Shown here: positions 22,690 to 36,069 of the stretch, in pieces
Layout of the letters: each line of letters starts with the position of its first letter
Position numbering within the stretch: position 1 is the stretch's first letter
Origin: Eonycteris spelaea
Taxonomy: Eukaryota; Chordata; Mammalia; Chiroptera; Pteropodidae
Assembly (NCBI GenBank): GCA_003508835.1
Contig: PUFA01000021.1
Coordinates: 11,949,501-12,013,500, forward strand
Direction of reading: 5' to 3'
Length of the DNA: 64,000 bases
Notes under the pieces: model-generated
Told to the model about the DNA's origin: nothing
Database searches by the model: none
Seen by the model: the letters and a program-made list of their open reading frames with translations, nothing else
Translations under genes and position numbers: made by a program

Positions 22690-23130
22690 CTTTGAGGGAT
22701 AGTGAGAATGTCTTTGGCTTGGCAGGTTCAGAGTCCTTCATTATAGATTGAGTGCACTGATGAGAGAGAAAATGATTTCCAGATTTTGGGCTGAGATTTT
22801 TGGTTGTCTTGTGATGGTTCATTTATTCTGATATTTCAGGTGAAGTATTTCCTGATATTGCATTCATTGTATAATTCTTGGTATTGAGGTACTGATATAA
22901 TATCTAGTAAAAAATTGTATAAAATGTTGAGAATATAAGGAGAAGACTTGGAGGGAAGCTACAGAATTGCTCAGTGAAGAGAGGATTGAAAGCAGAGAAG
23001 TGGATAAGAATGTGCCCAAAGTGAAATCAGAAAAGGAAATAAAGAATAGATGCCAAGGCCTTGAAGACACTGACTGACATTTTGGAGACAGACTATGCTC
23101 AAAAGGGAATTAATAAGAGTGTCCAGAGAT
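22690..23130 (-). mobile_element. LINE2 fragment, reverse orientation
   Basis: On the + strand the blocks follow the reverse-complement order of L2. They are 'CCAGATTTTGGGCTGAG' (for 'caggtttctggcttg'), 'TGGTTCATTTATTCTGATATTTCAGG' (for 'gtgccatttactgagatagg'), 'TTGAGGTACTGATATAATATC' (for 'ttgaggtgcctgtgggacatc'), 'AAGTGGATAAGAATGTGCCCAAAG' and 'GATGCCAAGGCCTTGAAGACAC'. Identity is low but the collinear order is convincing. No coding capacity remains. Confidence 0.6.
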
Positions 23131-23159
23131 AGGATGAAAACAGATATAGAGAACCATGG

Positions 23160-23182
23160 GAAAAAAAAATATATATATATAA
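23160..23182. repeat. Poly-A / TA microsatellite
   Basis: Nine to ten A residues followed by six TA units. Confidence 0.85.
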
Positions 23183-25848
23183 GGAGAGCAAGAGGGCAAT
23201 TATATATTTGGGAGGCTTTAAACTAACAGTATATCCTTGGATAGCAGAAACATCTTCTATTAAGTCAAATCCGTGCTTTGAGGGTCAGCTATTTTATTAA
23301 TATCTATTTAGGGGGAAACATATACTTCATAAAAATATGTATATTTAAAAATTTTCCCTATAGGAATATTGCATATATGTCTTAAGAATGTAATATGAAA
23401 CATAAACAAAGAGACAAACTTCCTCTCCATTGATTTAAATAGGCACTGTCAGGTTCCACAAAATTTTACAAAAGACTTATTCATGCGTGCTTACACACAA
23501 ACCCATTCATATTTTTTTGTGTTTACATCATCAAATCCTACTATAAAATGTTTAGGAAAATGTCTTTTATTCAATAAAGAAGAGATTATGAATATATTCA
23601 CATCTATTTTTCTACTTCTTTATTCAAATTAGCTACAGTATGAATACAAAATAATTCAGTCACCCATTTTCCTATTGCTGAGATTATACAAGTTTTCACT
23701 ATTATAAATTAAAGTGAATTGGTTATTATTTATATATATCTTTGCACATATGTGTAGGTATTTGCACACTGTGTGGGTAACAAGAATATAGAGTAAATTC
23801 TTGATAACAGAATTTTGCTCTCTAACAAAATTAAGAAAATCATGTACCAATTAATTTATAATTATCCACACATCAATGAATGTTTTTAGATGTTTATACA
23901 CCTCCTCAAAAATAAAGTTTATTATTAAAAAATGGGAAACTCATTTGTTATATATCTCCACTGTCACAAAAATGAAGTGATAAGAACCAAACTAGTTATG
24001 TAAACTTTAGATTTAAAAGAGAGTTAAACAGGCAGAGAGCAATAGGCAAAGAGAGAGAGGATGACCAGGTATAGTGTCTTGAACTTTAACTGATTAAAGT
24101 CAAAGTACAGGAAATTGACCAGTCTGTGATATCACTGATAATCATGAAATTAATAAACAATGGCACAATACAAAGAGAAAAAAATTGGATGGTTTTGGAT
24201 GTAATTGCTGTTACACAAAGCTATGCCATAAATTACAACTTAATTCAGGACTTTGAGTAGAGAGCTCCTGCTTTGTAGGATAGAAGCATACCTTGTACTG
24301 CAATTTTGATCTAAATTGTTTTCTACTCACCTCACAGCTAACGAGTTGAAAATTAAGTGAATTTCAAGTGAAGTCAGGTGAAGTCATTCCATATTCATGA
24401 CTCAATGTCTACAGACAGAAATAGAATTATTTAAATTAGGATTTTGAAGAGCATAATGGAGAAGTATACTAATGAATTGTGAAAAGTGATCCATGGGACT
24501 GAAAATGACACGAGTAAATAACGTCTAGTCAAAATTCGGTTCTCATAATAATATTTCTATAGCGAATCATATTGACTCAAATTATAACCTGTGCTTAAAA
24601 AAAAGATTTAATGAGAAATGTAAGAAAAAGGTAATTAACCCATGCCAACCAATTTATTTTAATTACATCATTCTTTCTGATTTATAAATAAGTGCTTCTG
24701 AGATGCTTTTTTCATTTAAATTGAAAACATTGAGCAGGCAGTCTTATCAAGCACTCATGTTGCATTATTAACAGCCCAGTGACTTTATTTTTATTTTTTT
24801 CTTGTTTAATTCTATGTGCATAAAAATGAGACATTATACCTGAAAAAAAAAAAAAAGGAACACTATCGAGAGCTACTATATATATTTATGTATATATATA
24901 TTAGAATTGATGTTCTTGATCTTTGATTTATTGTAGATATAATACTTAATATATAAATATATAATTATTTAATAATTATATAATATATATTAACATTTCT
25001 TCAATCATCGCTTTTCATCTAATAGAAAAATACAATATTTAACTCCTATATTCCTGCTACATTTAAGTGAGTTTTCTGGACTAATTTCATTTTATCATTA
25101 AAATTTTTGTACTTTAAAAATATTGAATCCAATACTTCGGATAAAATTTTATATATTTACATAATTTTGTATTACTTGAAGTCTTTATAAGCAATTATTG
25201 AGAATTCATAAAATATGAATTAACATGAATAAAGCAACCAATATTCCCCTGATGCAACATCATTATGAAAATATCAGTTCGATGCTACTTTTTTAGTCAA
25301 TATTTCTGAAAATGTATGTGTTTATGTGAGCATGTTATTAATTAAATGAAATTTTATTCATTTTGAACAAATAATTTATATCCAATCCTATTACTTGACT
25401 TTATATTCATTATATTTTTGCATGCCATCAAATTTTAACCAAAAACATGCTTTAATGATTACATAATATTTCGATGCACAGACAGGTCATAGAATATGGC
25501 ATGAGTAGATTCTATACATTTAAATTAAGAAAAAGTTGTGACATTCTAGACATTATGAAGACAAAATTGTACAGTTGCAGAGGAGAGATAACCCTTGGTC
25601 TGGAGCTACATGCCTCTGTCATGTAATGATTTGATTCTAGATACTTCACTTTATTTTCCTATGATCAATTATATTATTCATTGGTAATAATCTATATATC
25701 TATCTTTCTAGAAAAGAAAGATATAGTCTTTAATAGTAAGGACTATATCTACACATTTGCTTCCCATTCCAAAGCACAAGGTTCAGAGCATACTTGTCCT
25801 TTAGTAAATTTTCCTCTCAGCTTCTAGATATAAAGGACATAGAACATT
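23183..25848. other. Anonymous AT-rich DNA
   Basis: No gene is seen. An almost pure A/T island lies at about 24870-24992, with several short TATATA inverted repeats. A run of 14 A occurs at 24843-24856. 25720-25800 has weak L2/MIR-like text ('AAGGACTATATCTACACATTTG...GCACAAGGTTCAGAGCATAC') that is too degenerate to call. Confidence 0.5.
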
Positions 25849-25849
25849 T

Positions 25850-26080
25850 TGTAAATTTAAGGTGTGCGCCTGTTGTTTTGATACACTTGTATATTGCCAT
25901 ATGGTTACCATTGTAGCATTCATTAACATCTCCATAACCTCACGAATTATTATTTTTTGGTGTGATGAGAACACTTAAAATCTACTCTCTTAGCTACTTT
26001 CAAGCATATAATACAGTATTGTTACCTATAAATATTATGCTGAACATTAGATCCCAAAAACTTACAACTGAAAAACTTTT
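25850..26080 (-). mobile_element. L1 3' UTR fragment (L1MA-like), reverse
   Basis: Reading the + strand gives the reverse complement of a characteristic L1 3' UTR. It contains 'TTTTGATACACTTGTATATTG', 'CATTAACATCTCCATAACCTCAC', 'GATGAGAACACTTAAAATCTAC', 'ACTTTCAAGCATATAATACAG' and 'CATTAGATCCCAAAAACTTA'. It is non-coding in the parent element, and no ORF2 part was recognised next to it. Confidence 0.85.
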
Positions 26081-26449
26081 AAATGAGTTAATTGAATAAT
26101 CTATAAATCAATCAGTGATCAGGATGAGACTCCGTCATGTATATCATTGATGTGATGTACAATGAAGTCAAATATTTATTTTATATTAGGACAACAACAT
26201 GAATGCATTTTCTACACTGATACTAAGATCTATACAAATTTATGGTAGAATGTAAGTGAAACTCAGGCAGTTTCATGCATTTTTCTGATATGCAAGATAG
26301 TCCAATGAACTATCTCATGGCTCTTCCACTGTGTCACATTTATTTTTATTTAATTATATAAGCAATTTAATTTTTTAAGGCAAATCCAGTGATTGCAGCA
26401 GAGAAATTGATAGAATATATTAAAAATAAAAATCAAATAATTATCTTTT
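26081..26449. other. Anonymous AT-rich DNA
   Basis: No recognisable feature. Confidence 0.5.
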
Positions 26450-26600
26450 TTTGTGCTTTGCCACTCTAGCTAATCTTTCAAGCATTGTGTCTTTATCCAT
26501 CAGAACATGACAGTAATATTTACCTATTCAACTTTACAGTAGTTTTGTGGGTATCAGTTCAGAGAATAGCAGTGAGTATAACTCTAAATGACTATAACTA
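26450..26600 (+). mobile_element. MIR SINE fragment, tentative
   Basis: 'TTTGCCACTCTAGCTAATCTTTCAAGC', then 'GACAGTAATATTTACCTATTC' and 'TTTTGTGGGTATCAGTTCAGAG' follow the MIR order (tgccacttactagctg / gataatagtacctacctc / ggttgttgtgaggatt). Identity is low. Confidence 0.45.
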
Positions 26601-29600
26601 TAAAATGTTATTTGATGTGTGAATGTGTTATCTTTATTTACTAAACGTAGTGTTTAAACTAAGTTAGTAGAGTGACTTCATTAGATGGAATTTAAACTAA
26701 TTCTTAGCTTCACAGATATACTTATATTAGTTTTTCAAAAGCAAAATTAAAAAAAATTATACAGCCAATACGATAAATTGTGACTTCTGCATACATTGGA
26801 ACATCAGATACTTTGTATGTTTATATTTATAGGCCCACAATTTTGATTCAAAATGATAACATTGGAAAAGCTTTTTGAACGAAAGGTGTTTTTTATTTCT
26901 ACTTACACTTTGGTGCCCAAATTTACATGAAAACGATCTGAGGGAACTGGGAGGTCTCAGCGCCCTACCAACAACACAACACACGCCTGTGCTCCTTACT
27001 GATACTTACTGTGTTCTTATTTTGTGACATTGCTTAATTGTTCTGTGAAAATCTAAAATAATATATAAAAAATTTAAAAAATGTATAAAAATTATTTGCA
27101 TGGGTAATGCCAGATGGCAAAGTGCTGTCAACATCAAGAAATTAAAAAAAAAAAAAAGACTGTGGAGATATATATTTAAGTCAGCTCCCTGAGTATCATG
27201 AGATGCAGACACTACAAAGAACAACTAAGAAATCAGATCTAAGTTACTGAGGTTTTAGAGTGATAGTAATGACCAAGAACCATGGAAAAGTAGAGAAATA
27301 TTGAAAGGGGCAAACAATGAAGATCTTGATGTTGGGTTACCTGAATGGATACTCAATGAGACAATGAACATATCACCTAGTAGAGACTTTGTTATGAAAT
27401 GAGCTAGACTATACTGTGATGATTCAAACTTTAAAAAGGAAGGTGATTATTCAGGAGGCTGGATACAGAACCTTAGGAAGAATGACAGTGTAGAAAAACA
27501 AAATTTATGGTGAAAATCTTCTGTTGATCATGAAGCAGCTAAAAATTACATTAAAAAATTTATCATTAAATATGCTATAAAATCTTAACCTTGAAACAAT
27601 ATAATTCATAACACTAGTAAAACCCATTCTGGCTTAAGTTTGTATCCTTCAAAAACAGTAATTTTTATGTAAATATCACAAAATTGTTAAGGACACTAAA
27701 CACTATAATTATTCTTGGATGCAAATGCTGCAAACATGTAAATTAAAAAGTTCATGTTCAGGAAAAGCCAAGATCTGAGATATTTGGAAAAAATATTCAA
27801 TCAGATAAGCATATTTTTGAAAATATAAAAAACATGGATAATAAGTAAAATATTTTTCAGGTCCTTTAATAATTACTTTGTACCAGTAGTATAAACCATT
27901 TCTAGGCAAGAGAGCTGTGAATAAAAGCGTAAATACAATTGCATTATTCCAGGAAAACTGCCTCACACATTACCTTCCACTATTGCAAATCTGATCTTTT
28001 CAGCAATTACTATCATCCAATGTAAATCTATAATACACCCTGGGACCAAGGACTTTTATCTTCCATGAAAAACACTTATAATCACACTGATTAATTGATT
28101 GACTGCTTTCCTGTGTGTTGCTAAAGTTAGATTACTGTGTCCTTGCTGCAATTACCAGATTTCTCAGACTCAAGACTTTATGAAAGTTGTTAAGACTGCA
28201 ATTTTCCAGTTGCTCATAACAGTGTGGTAAGCCACCATTAGCAACTGCCTGATGCAGACTGGTTCTCAATCATGTTTGCAAATTAACTTTCAACGGAAGA
28301 CTTTAACAGATTTGTGTTACTAATGAGAAAATCATTTCAATCTCTGCTATGTGTGTCAACATTTATCAGATGAAAGTATAAAACAAGTTAGAGAGAACTG
28401 ACATCTAAAGCATGGTGTACATAGACTATGAGGCACTTCTCAAGCATTTCTTGGGCAACAGTGAAATTGCTGAAATAGACTTTAGCTTAGAAATGTATGA
28501 GAATAGTAGTGATAATAATTAATAGCAGTGATAATAATGAATAATAATTAATGCAAATGAAAAAGCAGTGATATTGTAAACTATTTGAAAAGAAATGTCT
28601 TTGTGACATGATAAAAATATATGCTCATGTAATGTTTGGTCTTAAGGTAACTTATTTAGAAATTTATGTTAATGAACCAGAAGCCACGGAAAAGGTCTTT
28701 ATAAAAACTCCCTCTCCTACACAGCTTCAGTAATTAAAAACCTTCCTTGTATCCTTCCCACCATCAAAGGTCCAACTCTAACATGATGGTAACAGTGATT
28801 TATCTTTTTCTCAAAGACTCTCAAACAACCAGGGGAAATTAACCCTTACTGCATGTGTACAAGTATTTATTTACCTTAGTATATGACTTGTACAGTGCTC
28901 TCAGAAATAACATAACGCATACTAATTGTGGTCTATACTCATTTCACAACTTTTAAATTTAATACTTTAAAAATAAATGTTAAATAAGCCTTAACACAAT
29001 TAATAGCTTTTAAAAAATTACCCATGTTGTAAATATATATGTGTTTTATTCTGAATGATGCTCTGGAGCTCACATGAGCTTTCTGTAATACATGAAATGA
29101 GCAATGTATTAAATTTCTTAATTATAATATCTTAAAGTCTCAAAAGCATCTGGTCCTGAATATTTTGAACAAAAATGGCAGACTGGTATTAGATAACTAA
29201 TTAATTTATGCAAAATAAGAGTTTGCCAAATAATTATGTCCCTCGACATTTATTGTAATAATATATAATTCACAGGGCAAACATTAAAAAGTACCACTAC
29301 TCTGGTAATCCAAAAACAAAATATTTTTCAAACTATTTTACTCATGTTGTTATTCAATTTTGATTTATTACTTATTTATCTTCTCATAAGTGAATAATGA
29401 TCAGAAAATAATGAATACCTCTTTCTTAAATTGTTCCTAAAGCTTGAATCTCTTATGAAACCTATATTTTATACATTTTAAATTCCTATGATATTCTCAG
29501 TAGTGATGCATACAATAAGAATATAAATTGTATTTGTTTCTTCATACTTTCAATATATCATTCATTCTCTGATTTATACTTGTGTATTAAAGTCATGTAA

Positions 29601-32205
29601 AAGTATCCAGGTATGTATAGAATTTAGGCATATTATAAAATCTGTACAATAATATAAAAACTATAAGAATAGAATACATGTAAGAATAATGCATAATACA
29701 TAAGAATATGTAATATCATGCACCATGAGACAATAAGACAATATTACTGTTTTTTCTTAATCTCTTAAACATATTGCTTTAGTATATAATCTATACAATA
29801 AATCTGGATTTCATGTTTTTCAAAATCTCTCAAATTACAGCATTATCAGAAATTATTTATTTTGTGTTGCTTTGATGATTTTATATTAATTTTAAAAGAC
29901 TATACAAATTAAATAAAATTATTAAATTTATTTTTATATGAAAATATATACAATTTTTGTACATTTTATAACTAGGATTTTAGGAGATTTAATGAATAAC
30001 TTTATATAACCAGAAACTCTTTATTCTTCTGTAAGAGTTCTGGTGATCTGTAGGAAGTGGTCCATTCCTCATTCCCTCAAATAGAAAATAGTATCTTCAT
30101 GGAGAATAATAACTAACTTTTTTAAATGCAGCTTTATGAAATATTATTTATTATAATTTCTTATGTGTGTAGCTTTTACTGTAAAGGGGGTTGATGGTTA
30201 TGCTAAAACCCCTGGCCTCATGTATCTTATCAACCCTAGGAAAATAACTAGATTTACTATAATATATTAAACGTTTGCTGTCATAAAAATCTCAGATAAT
30301 ATTTTGGAAAAAAGATGATGGTATCTGACTCAAGGTTTGCAAGTAGGAAAAAAAGGAGAATGTAACTGCTATTACCTCTTGTTGGGCCATACATCAATTT
30401 GAGAGCTTCTCTTTTATACACGAGAGAGCCTATCATTCTGCGTCTTGCAATTCCAAGAAATCCTTAGAACCCTCCTGGGAGAGAGAAAGCCTTATGCACT
30501 CAAGAAAGCACATAAAAAAAAAAAAAAATTAAAGGAAAAAAAATTTACATTTGAAAATAGTTTTGAACGTATCATTGAAAAAAGTGAAGTCTATTCAATT
30601 AGAATACAAGAAAGTTATAAATAGGTCAACAGAGTAAAAGTTAAACACCCTGTCTCTGTGTGTGTCTATTTCTCTCTTCTCTTTCTCTGTATTTTTCTCT
30701 CTCCATTCTTTGTGATTTCTTCATTGATATGATATTATGACAATTTATAATGGCCATCACCAAAAGTTTATTTAACTATGAAACCACATTAATTATTTTT
30801 ATTATTTACTTTTAAGTTTTCATTCTTGCCATTATTTATAGATGTACCTAAAAGTACCTGTTAGAAAGAAAAAGTCATAGGTCATCTTTACAAATTCAGA
30901 AATATATTAATATTAATATTATAAAATCAGTTCAATGAAGAAAATATATAAAATTTAAGTTTATATATGTTTATTTAAATCACATACAAATATGTAAATG
31001 AATAGAATTTCATTTAATTACTTATAATAGTTCATTTTATATTGCCCCCCAAAAGTCGATACTCCATTAAAATACAGGGATACGCCTACCCAGTTTTTTA
31101 TGGTTAGTATAAAATAATTGTTTTAATATCTATTTTAAATAGTCACTACCACCTCTGTAATATTGATTGGTCAATATTGTGTATGCAGTTGATATCATAA
31201 AGTAAATTAATTATCTAAAATTTTCTGCTTTGAATTTTATCAAAAATAGCCTCATTCAGTGCATTTCTAAAACTGGATTATTTGTGAACACACACAAATA
31301 ACACACCCTATTCTATATATTAGCTTCCTCCAAACCCTTCCTTCCAAAAAAGTTTCAATATGTTTTAAATTCAAGTGGTCATCTATCTTATATTTACATT
31401 AATTCATTGGTGGAAATTGGCCATTTATGTTAATTAGATTTAGCAAAGTTTCATCTTTTCAAAATAGAAAGAAGCATCCTATTGATATATTTTGGTCTTC
31501 ACATTTAACAAATTTGCTTTGAGTGCACACATACTAAAGCAAAGTATTCAATAAATTTTTTCAAGAATTATTTATAACTGCAGCAAGGTATTTTCATTTG
31601 CTGCTTATAATACCATAAACCTCCTATAAATATTTATTTTAAAGAGTTCAAGAAGTTTTCATAGTATAATTGAAATTCCTGGTATAATACTTTCTGTAGT
31701 CTGCATTCTCATTTAAAAGGACAAAGGATAGAAAATGTGAAGAACATGCATAACTGTGAATCATTTCTGCAGAGCCGTATAGAACTTGATGTTTTATTAA
31801 ATTGAAAGACAAATGAGAATTCTTTTTATTAATACTTTAATTATTTACCCCAGAGGTTAAAAAGTGATACAGTTAAAATTGTTTCTGTCACCAAGATTCT
31901 AGTGATAGGATTATGAATACAGTAGCTGTGACACATTCATCCAGTATTGATTAGTCTATGAAATGTCATTATGAAATGGAGTTAATGATCCAAATGGAAC
32001 ATTTAGGGATACTGAAGAAATAGAAACATAAGATTTGAAAACAATATATTTTTATTTCTTGTACATAATTTGTATCATTTCTATCTATATTTTTATATCT
32101 AGAGTGTTGAAATTCCCCAATTAAAAATAATAGAACATATTAAGACATATTTTTATACATAAGCAATACAAAGGTGTTTACTTAAGGAACATTAATCCTT
32201 TTCAT
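26601..32205. other. Long anonymous AT-rich stretch
   Basis: About 5.6 kb without a confident gene or named repeat. Features worth noting are a 75-codon - frame near 26757-26984 with no recognised domain, poly-A runs near 27141-27156 and 30512-30527, and imperfect 'GTGATAATAATTAATAG' repeats at 28505-28560. 28000-28470 is a complex, low-repeat block (see findings). A pyrimidine-rich CT/TG low-complexity patch lies at 30648-30712. 29500-30000 is extremely AT-rich. Confidence 0.5.
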
Positions 32206-32209
32206 TTTA

Positions 32210-32320
32210 CTGGATTTTTTTTTTGCTTGTGTTTCAATGTCTTCTGTTTAAAATGGGAATAAAGTAACCTACTTGCATATTATTCATTATATTGTTTAAG
32301 ACCTCATAGAATTCTCATAA
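32210..32320 (+). mobile_element. MIR SINE fragment, tentative
   Basis: 'TTCAATGTCTTCTGTTTAAAATGGGAATAAAGTAACCTACTTGC' matches the MIR 'tcagtttcctcatctgtaaaatgggaataatagtacctacctc' block, followed by a degenerate 'ttgtttaagacctca'. A T-run of 10 near 32216-32225 interrupts the upstream part. Confidence 0.5.
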
Positions 32321-32738
32321 TATTTCTAGAGCAAGAAAAATATATTGATATGTGAAAAATATGTGTAGGGATCATGACAGTAGGGAATCTTTGATTTTTA
32401 AAATCAACATTAAGGGGGTTAATAGAATAATTAATAGAGAAGTATTCATGCTGTCATAAAAAACTAAGAATATAATAAAATGTAAATGACTAACTGGAGT
32501 ATATATTTTCCAAATAACATATTTACGCCACCTCATGCCTGAAATAACACTCATCATGCATTCCTCTATACAAAAATTTCTGCATGAATAGAAGTGAAAT
32601 GATCGACTCTAAAAAAAAAAAGGGATTTCTGTTTCTGAGAGTTTGGATGCCTAGATAGTCTGAAAAGTCTTCATGTCACATAAAAAGTACATGTTATATA
32701 AAGTATCATTAACTTTATTTTTAAATGTTTTGCAAGCT
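32321..32738. other. Anonymous DNA
   Basis: No recognisable gene or repeat. A run of 11 A occurs near 32611-32621. Confidence 0.5.
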
Positions 32739-32766
32739 CACACACACACACACACACACACACACA
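32739..32766. repeat. CA dinucleotide microsatellite
   Basis: Fourteen uninterrupted CA units. Confidence 0.95.
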
Positions 32767-33132
32767 ACAGGAGGAATAAAAACACAACAAAAATAACTAA
32801 GATCAGGAAACAGCTGGGTAAGCAAAATATGCCTATTACCTTCCCCATGGAAACCAAGTGTCAATCTCAGCCACATGATGGATGTTAACAACTACGTGAA
32901 AGAATGGGAGACACTAAAAGGCATGTGTGCTGGGGCGGGAGAGCAGTTTCAATTGAGACAGAAAGGTTAGGATGCTCTAAATGAAAGGGAGAGCTTAAAA
33001 AAAATCAATTTTTCAGAGAAAGACTTTAAGAATGAAACTCATTTTTCTTTATTTTTTTAATGTGAAATATAAAAAGAGGACAATTATCTTTCCGGAGAAA
33101 ATTTAAGGTTAGAAGTTCAAAAAGTGCCTCTC

Positions 33133-33290
33133 CACATGTATACGTAGATTATGGTGTATTCATTAGTGGAATATTAGATAGCCATGAACATAACCAAAAT
33201 GTTGTTCCACACAATAGCATATTTAAATGTGGTGGAAATAAGTGTAAGGAAAAGACAATCACAAAAGGCTATGATTTACATCACCCAGTT
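33133..33290 (+). mobile_element. Very old L1 fragment, tentative
   Basis: 'GATTATGGTGTATTCATTAGTGGAATATTAGATAGCCATGAACAT' resembles the 'atggaatactatacagccatgaaaa' region of old L1M ORF2 3' ends, followed by a degenerate 'ggctatgatttacat' in place of 'gtactgtatgattccat'. The match is short and old. Confidence 0.5.
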
Positions 33291-35168
33291 TGATAACGTT
33301 TGAGTAACGGCAGAACAAACCAAAGTAATTAGCAATCAGAAGAAGTGTTATCTTGGAGGATGAGTATGAGTGGAAGTCTCCTGGTATGCTAACAATATTA
33401 CATTTCTTGGAAGCTGATTGCACAGAAAATTTTAATTTATAAAAATTCTTCCAGGTATACATTTTTGATGGGCACACGTTTCAGCGCACATGCTACTATT
33501 GTCTAACGCAATTACTTGAATAAATAGGAAAGGCTTCAATCTAACTCATCATCCCAGTGATCATATTTGGTATGGTATTACCAGGTCCATTTATCACGAA
33601 TAGATATGTTTCCATTTATGGAGCTCCGCTATTCTGCTCAACCCGCTGCCATGGTTTGGTTTAGAGTCACAATCAAACTCACAATACAAAACAAGCTATA
33701 AATTGACTTGGTTTTAAGAAAGAATTTATTGTGGAAAGCAATGCAACATTCAAAGCAACAGCATGACAATTTTTGAGACTCCCAGGTATAAATTTCAATG
33801 CTCTAACTTAAGGGTTTGACATATAGTTCCCATAAAGAAGTGTGAGTATTCCCCCAGTTATCAGTGATAGCTCATCATATTTTAGGCAGGTCAGACTGTT
33901 CTCACACATATACGCTAAGCTACCAGCTCACCTGATCACTGTCTTTTAATTTGATCAGACTTTTTCTTCCTCTTTCAAGATGCACTGCTTGAATATGGCC
34001 AGTTTCCTTGAAAATAGCTCCCTCTTGTGTCCCTATCTAGGTTAACAAATCCTTATCGTACCAGAGAAGAGTCTCCAGAAAAAATCCTTTCCACTTGTAG
34101 TCCACACCAAATCCAGTTTCCAAGACCCCAAGAACATTTTACCCCATTGGGGCCAATGCTGGCTGAGTTATCAAAATTACTGATTATTTGTGGTGATGGT
34201 GAAATTCAAATAAATTCTATACATCTTTAAGTACTGGATCACCCAGGCAATTGTGAACTAATCATATTCAGAGGTGTGTTTCAAGACGCATACCCATTAA
34301 TATGTTAAAAAGGCTCCCCATAATTGTGTTTTCTGAAGCATCAGAAACAAATCATCATTGAACTTTAGTTATTATGTCACACCGATATTCACCCTTTTAG
34401 ATATCATTTTTATTCCTACAATAGTCATTTGCATAATTGTCTATCCATGCTCACATGTGGTTTAATTAAGAGAACAAAACAGTATCTGATATAGGAGCAG
34501 GCAATGGCAATGCTTTTGCCTTCATATCCACGCTGATGTCTAAAAAAGATGTCATCCTGGTTTACAGCCACATAGTGTACCAGCTGCTCACGGCTGGTCA
34601 TAAACCACACAGTCTGGTTCTAAGGCAGTATTTATTTTTAAGGTTATAAAACATATATAAACATAAGCAATAAATTGTACAGAAATGAACATTTTAAGTT
34701 CTGTCAAACAGAAGAGTCACCAAGGAATCCTGCTTGATGTCTTTAGTCTAAATTATTCAAATGATTTTTGGGTAAATCTTGTAATGTGGCTTCAGTTAGA
34801 TTCTCCTTTTCAGTGAAAAAGAAAGCTTGGGTTTCTCTTACCTTTGAACATAACTCAGCACTGCATGCAAGAGAAACAGCGATAATTTTCTTTTCTGGTT
34901 TCCTTATCCCTCTTTGTGTTTCTTTTCAATCGGCCACAATTTCTACTCCCACCCCAAGGTACTGCCTGCTCACCCAGATTCTGTATCCTCATAATGATAC
35001 TGAAAACCCACAGGAACAGTCTCAACAGAGCTTCGATTTTGTTTATTTCCAGCAAGAAGTACTGCTTTAAAATATAATGAAGTTCCGAATCACAAACTGA
35101 AATAGTTTATTAATATTTGTTATCAGTACTTTCTAGTTCTCTAGAATATGTAGGTATAGGGTGTGTCT
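33291..35168. other. Anonymous DNA, mixed composition
   Basis: No gene can be supported. 33560-34260 and 34460-35060 are less AT-rich. Frames of 61-100 codons occur on both strands, including 34768-35070 (+), which starts only at a TTG codon. None shows a domain, and no strong splice sites bracket them. 33650-33960 could be a reversed LTR ('AAGAATTTATTGTGG' looks like a reversed LTR 3' part) but I cannot name it. Confidence 0.45.
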
Positions 35169-35169
35169 T

Positions 35170-36062
35170 CTTTTTATTAAAAATTGTTATTATGCAATAA
35201 GTTTAGATTTACAAAGAAAAAAATGTGAAGTTAGTACAAAGAGTTCTCATATATCCCATATCCAGATTCTCCTATTATTAACATCTTAGATTAGAACAGT
35301 ACATTTGTCATCATTAATTTAACAGATACCAATGTGTTATTTTTAACTAAATTTATTCTTTGTCCATACTTGTTTTTACTTACGTTTTCTAATTCCAAGA
35401 TACCATCCAGGATACCGCATCATGTTTAGTAGTCATGTCTCTGTCACGTCCTCTCAGCTACATCTGTGACAAAGACTTTTCTTGTTTTGGTTGAGCTTGA
35501 AAATTTTCAAGAAAACCGATCAAGTATTTTGTAGAATCGTCCTCAGTTGGGATCTGTCTGATATATTTTTCACATGATTAGTCTAGGGTTATGGGTTTCA
35601 GAGAGAAAAACCATAGAATTAAAGTGCCTTGTCATTATATTATATCAAGGGTATAAATAATAAACATGGCTTAACTCCAATGTTAATCCTAATGGCTTAG
35701 TGTTTATCAGGATTCTTTTTTATGTCTTGACAGCTAAATTCTTTTTGGTTGCTGAATAATACTCTGTTTTATGGTTTTACCACACTTAGCTTATTCATTT
35801 ACCTTTTGAAGGGCATCTTTGTCGCTTCCAGTTTGGGGCAATTATAAAGCTGACACGATCATTTCATACAGGTTTTTATATAAACATCTGTTTTCAAATA
35901 AGTTGATATATACCTAGGAGCACAATTCCTGGATAATGTGGTAAGAGTAAGATTTGCCAAAAGGTCCGAAGTAGCACTGCCGTTTTCCATTTCCACCAGT
36001 AATTAATGAGTGTTCTTCTTGCTCCTCATTCTAGCCAACCATATTTCAGTTGTGGTGGTGAT
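35170..36062 (-). mobile_element. L1 ORF2 end and 3' UTR, reverse orientation
   Basis: Reading + gives the reverse complement of an L1M-type element. The 3' UTR part ('AGTACAAAGAGTTCTCATATATCCC', 'GATACCATCCAGGATACCGCAT', 'TTTGTAGAATCGTCCTCAGTTGGG') comes first. The ORF2 3' end follows ('GCTGAATAATACTCTGTTTTATGG', 'CATCTTTGTCGCTTCCAGTTTGG', 'ATACCTAGGAGCACAATTCCTGG', 'TTTCCATTTCCACCAGTAATT'). The segment ends at about 36062, where a + strand L1 3' end begins. The two may be halves of one 5'-inverted insertion. Confidence 0.8.
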
Positions 36063-36069
36063 TTTATGA

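Noticed and set aside
34768..35070. 100-codon + strand frame
   Set aside because: It opens only at TTG just after a stop, overlaps an equally long antisense frame, and shows no protein features.
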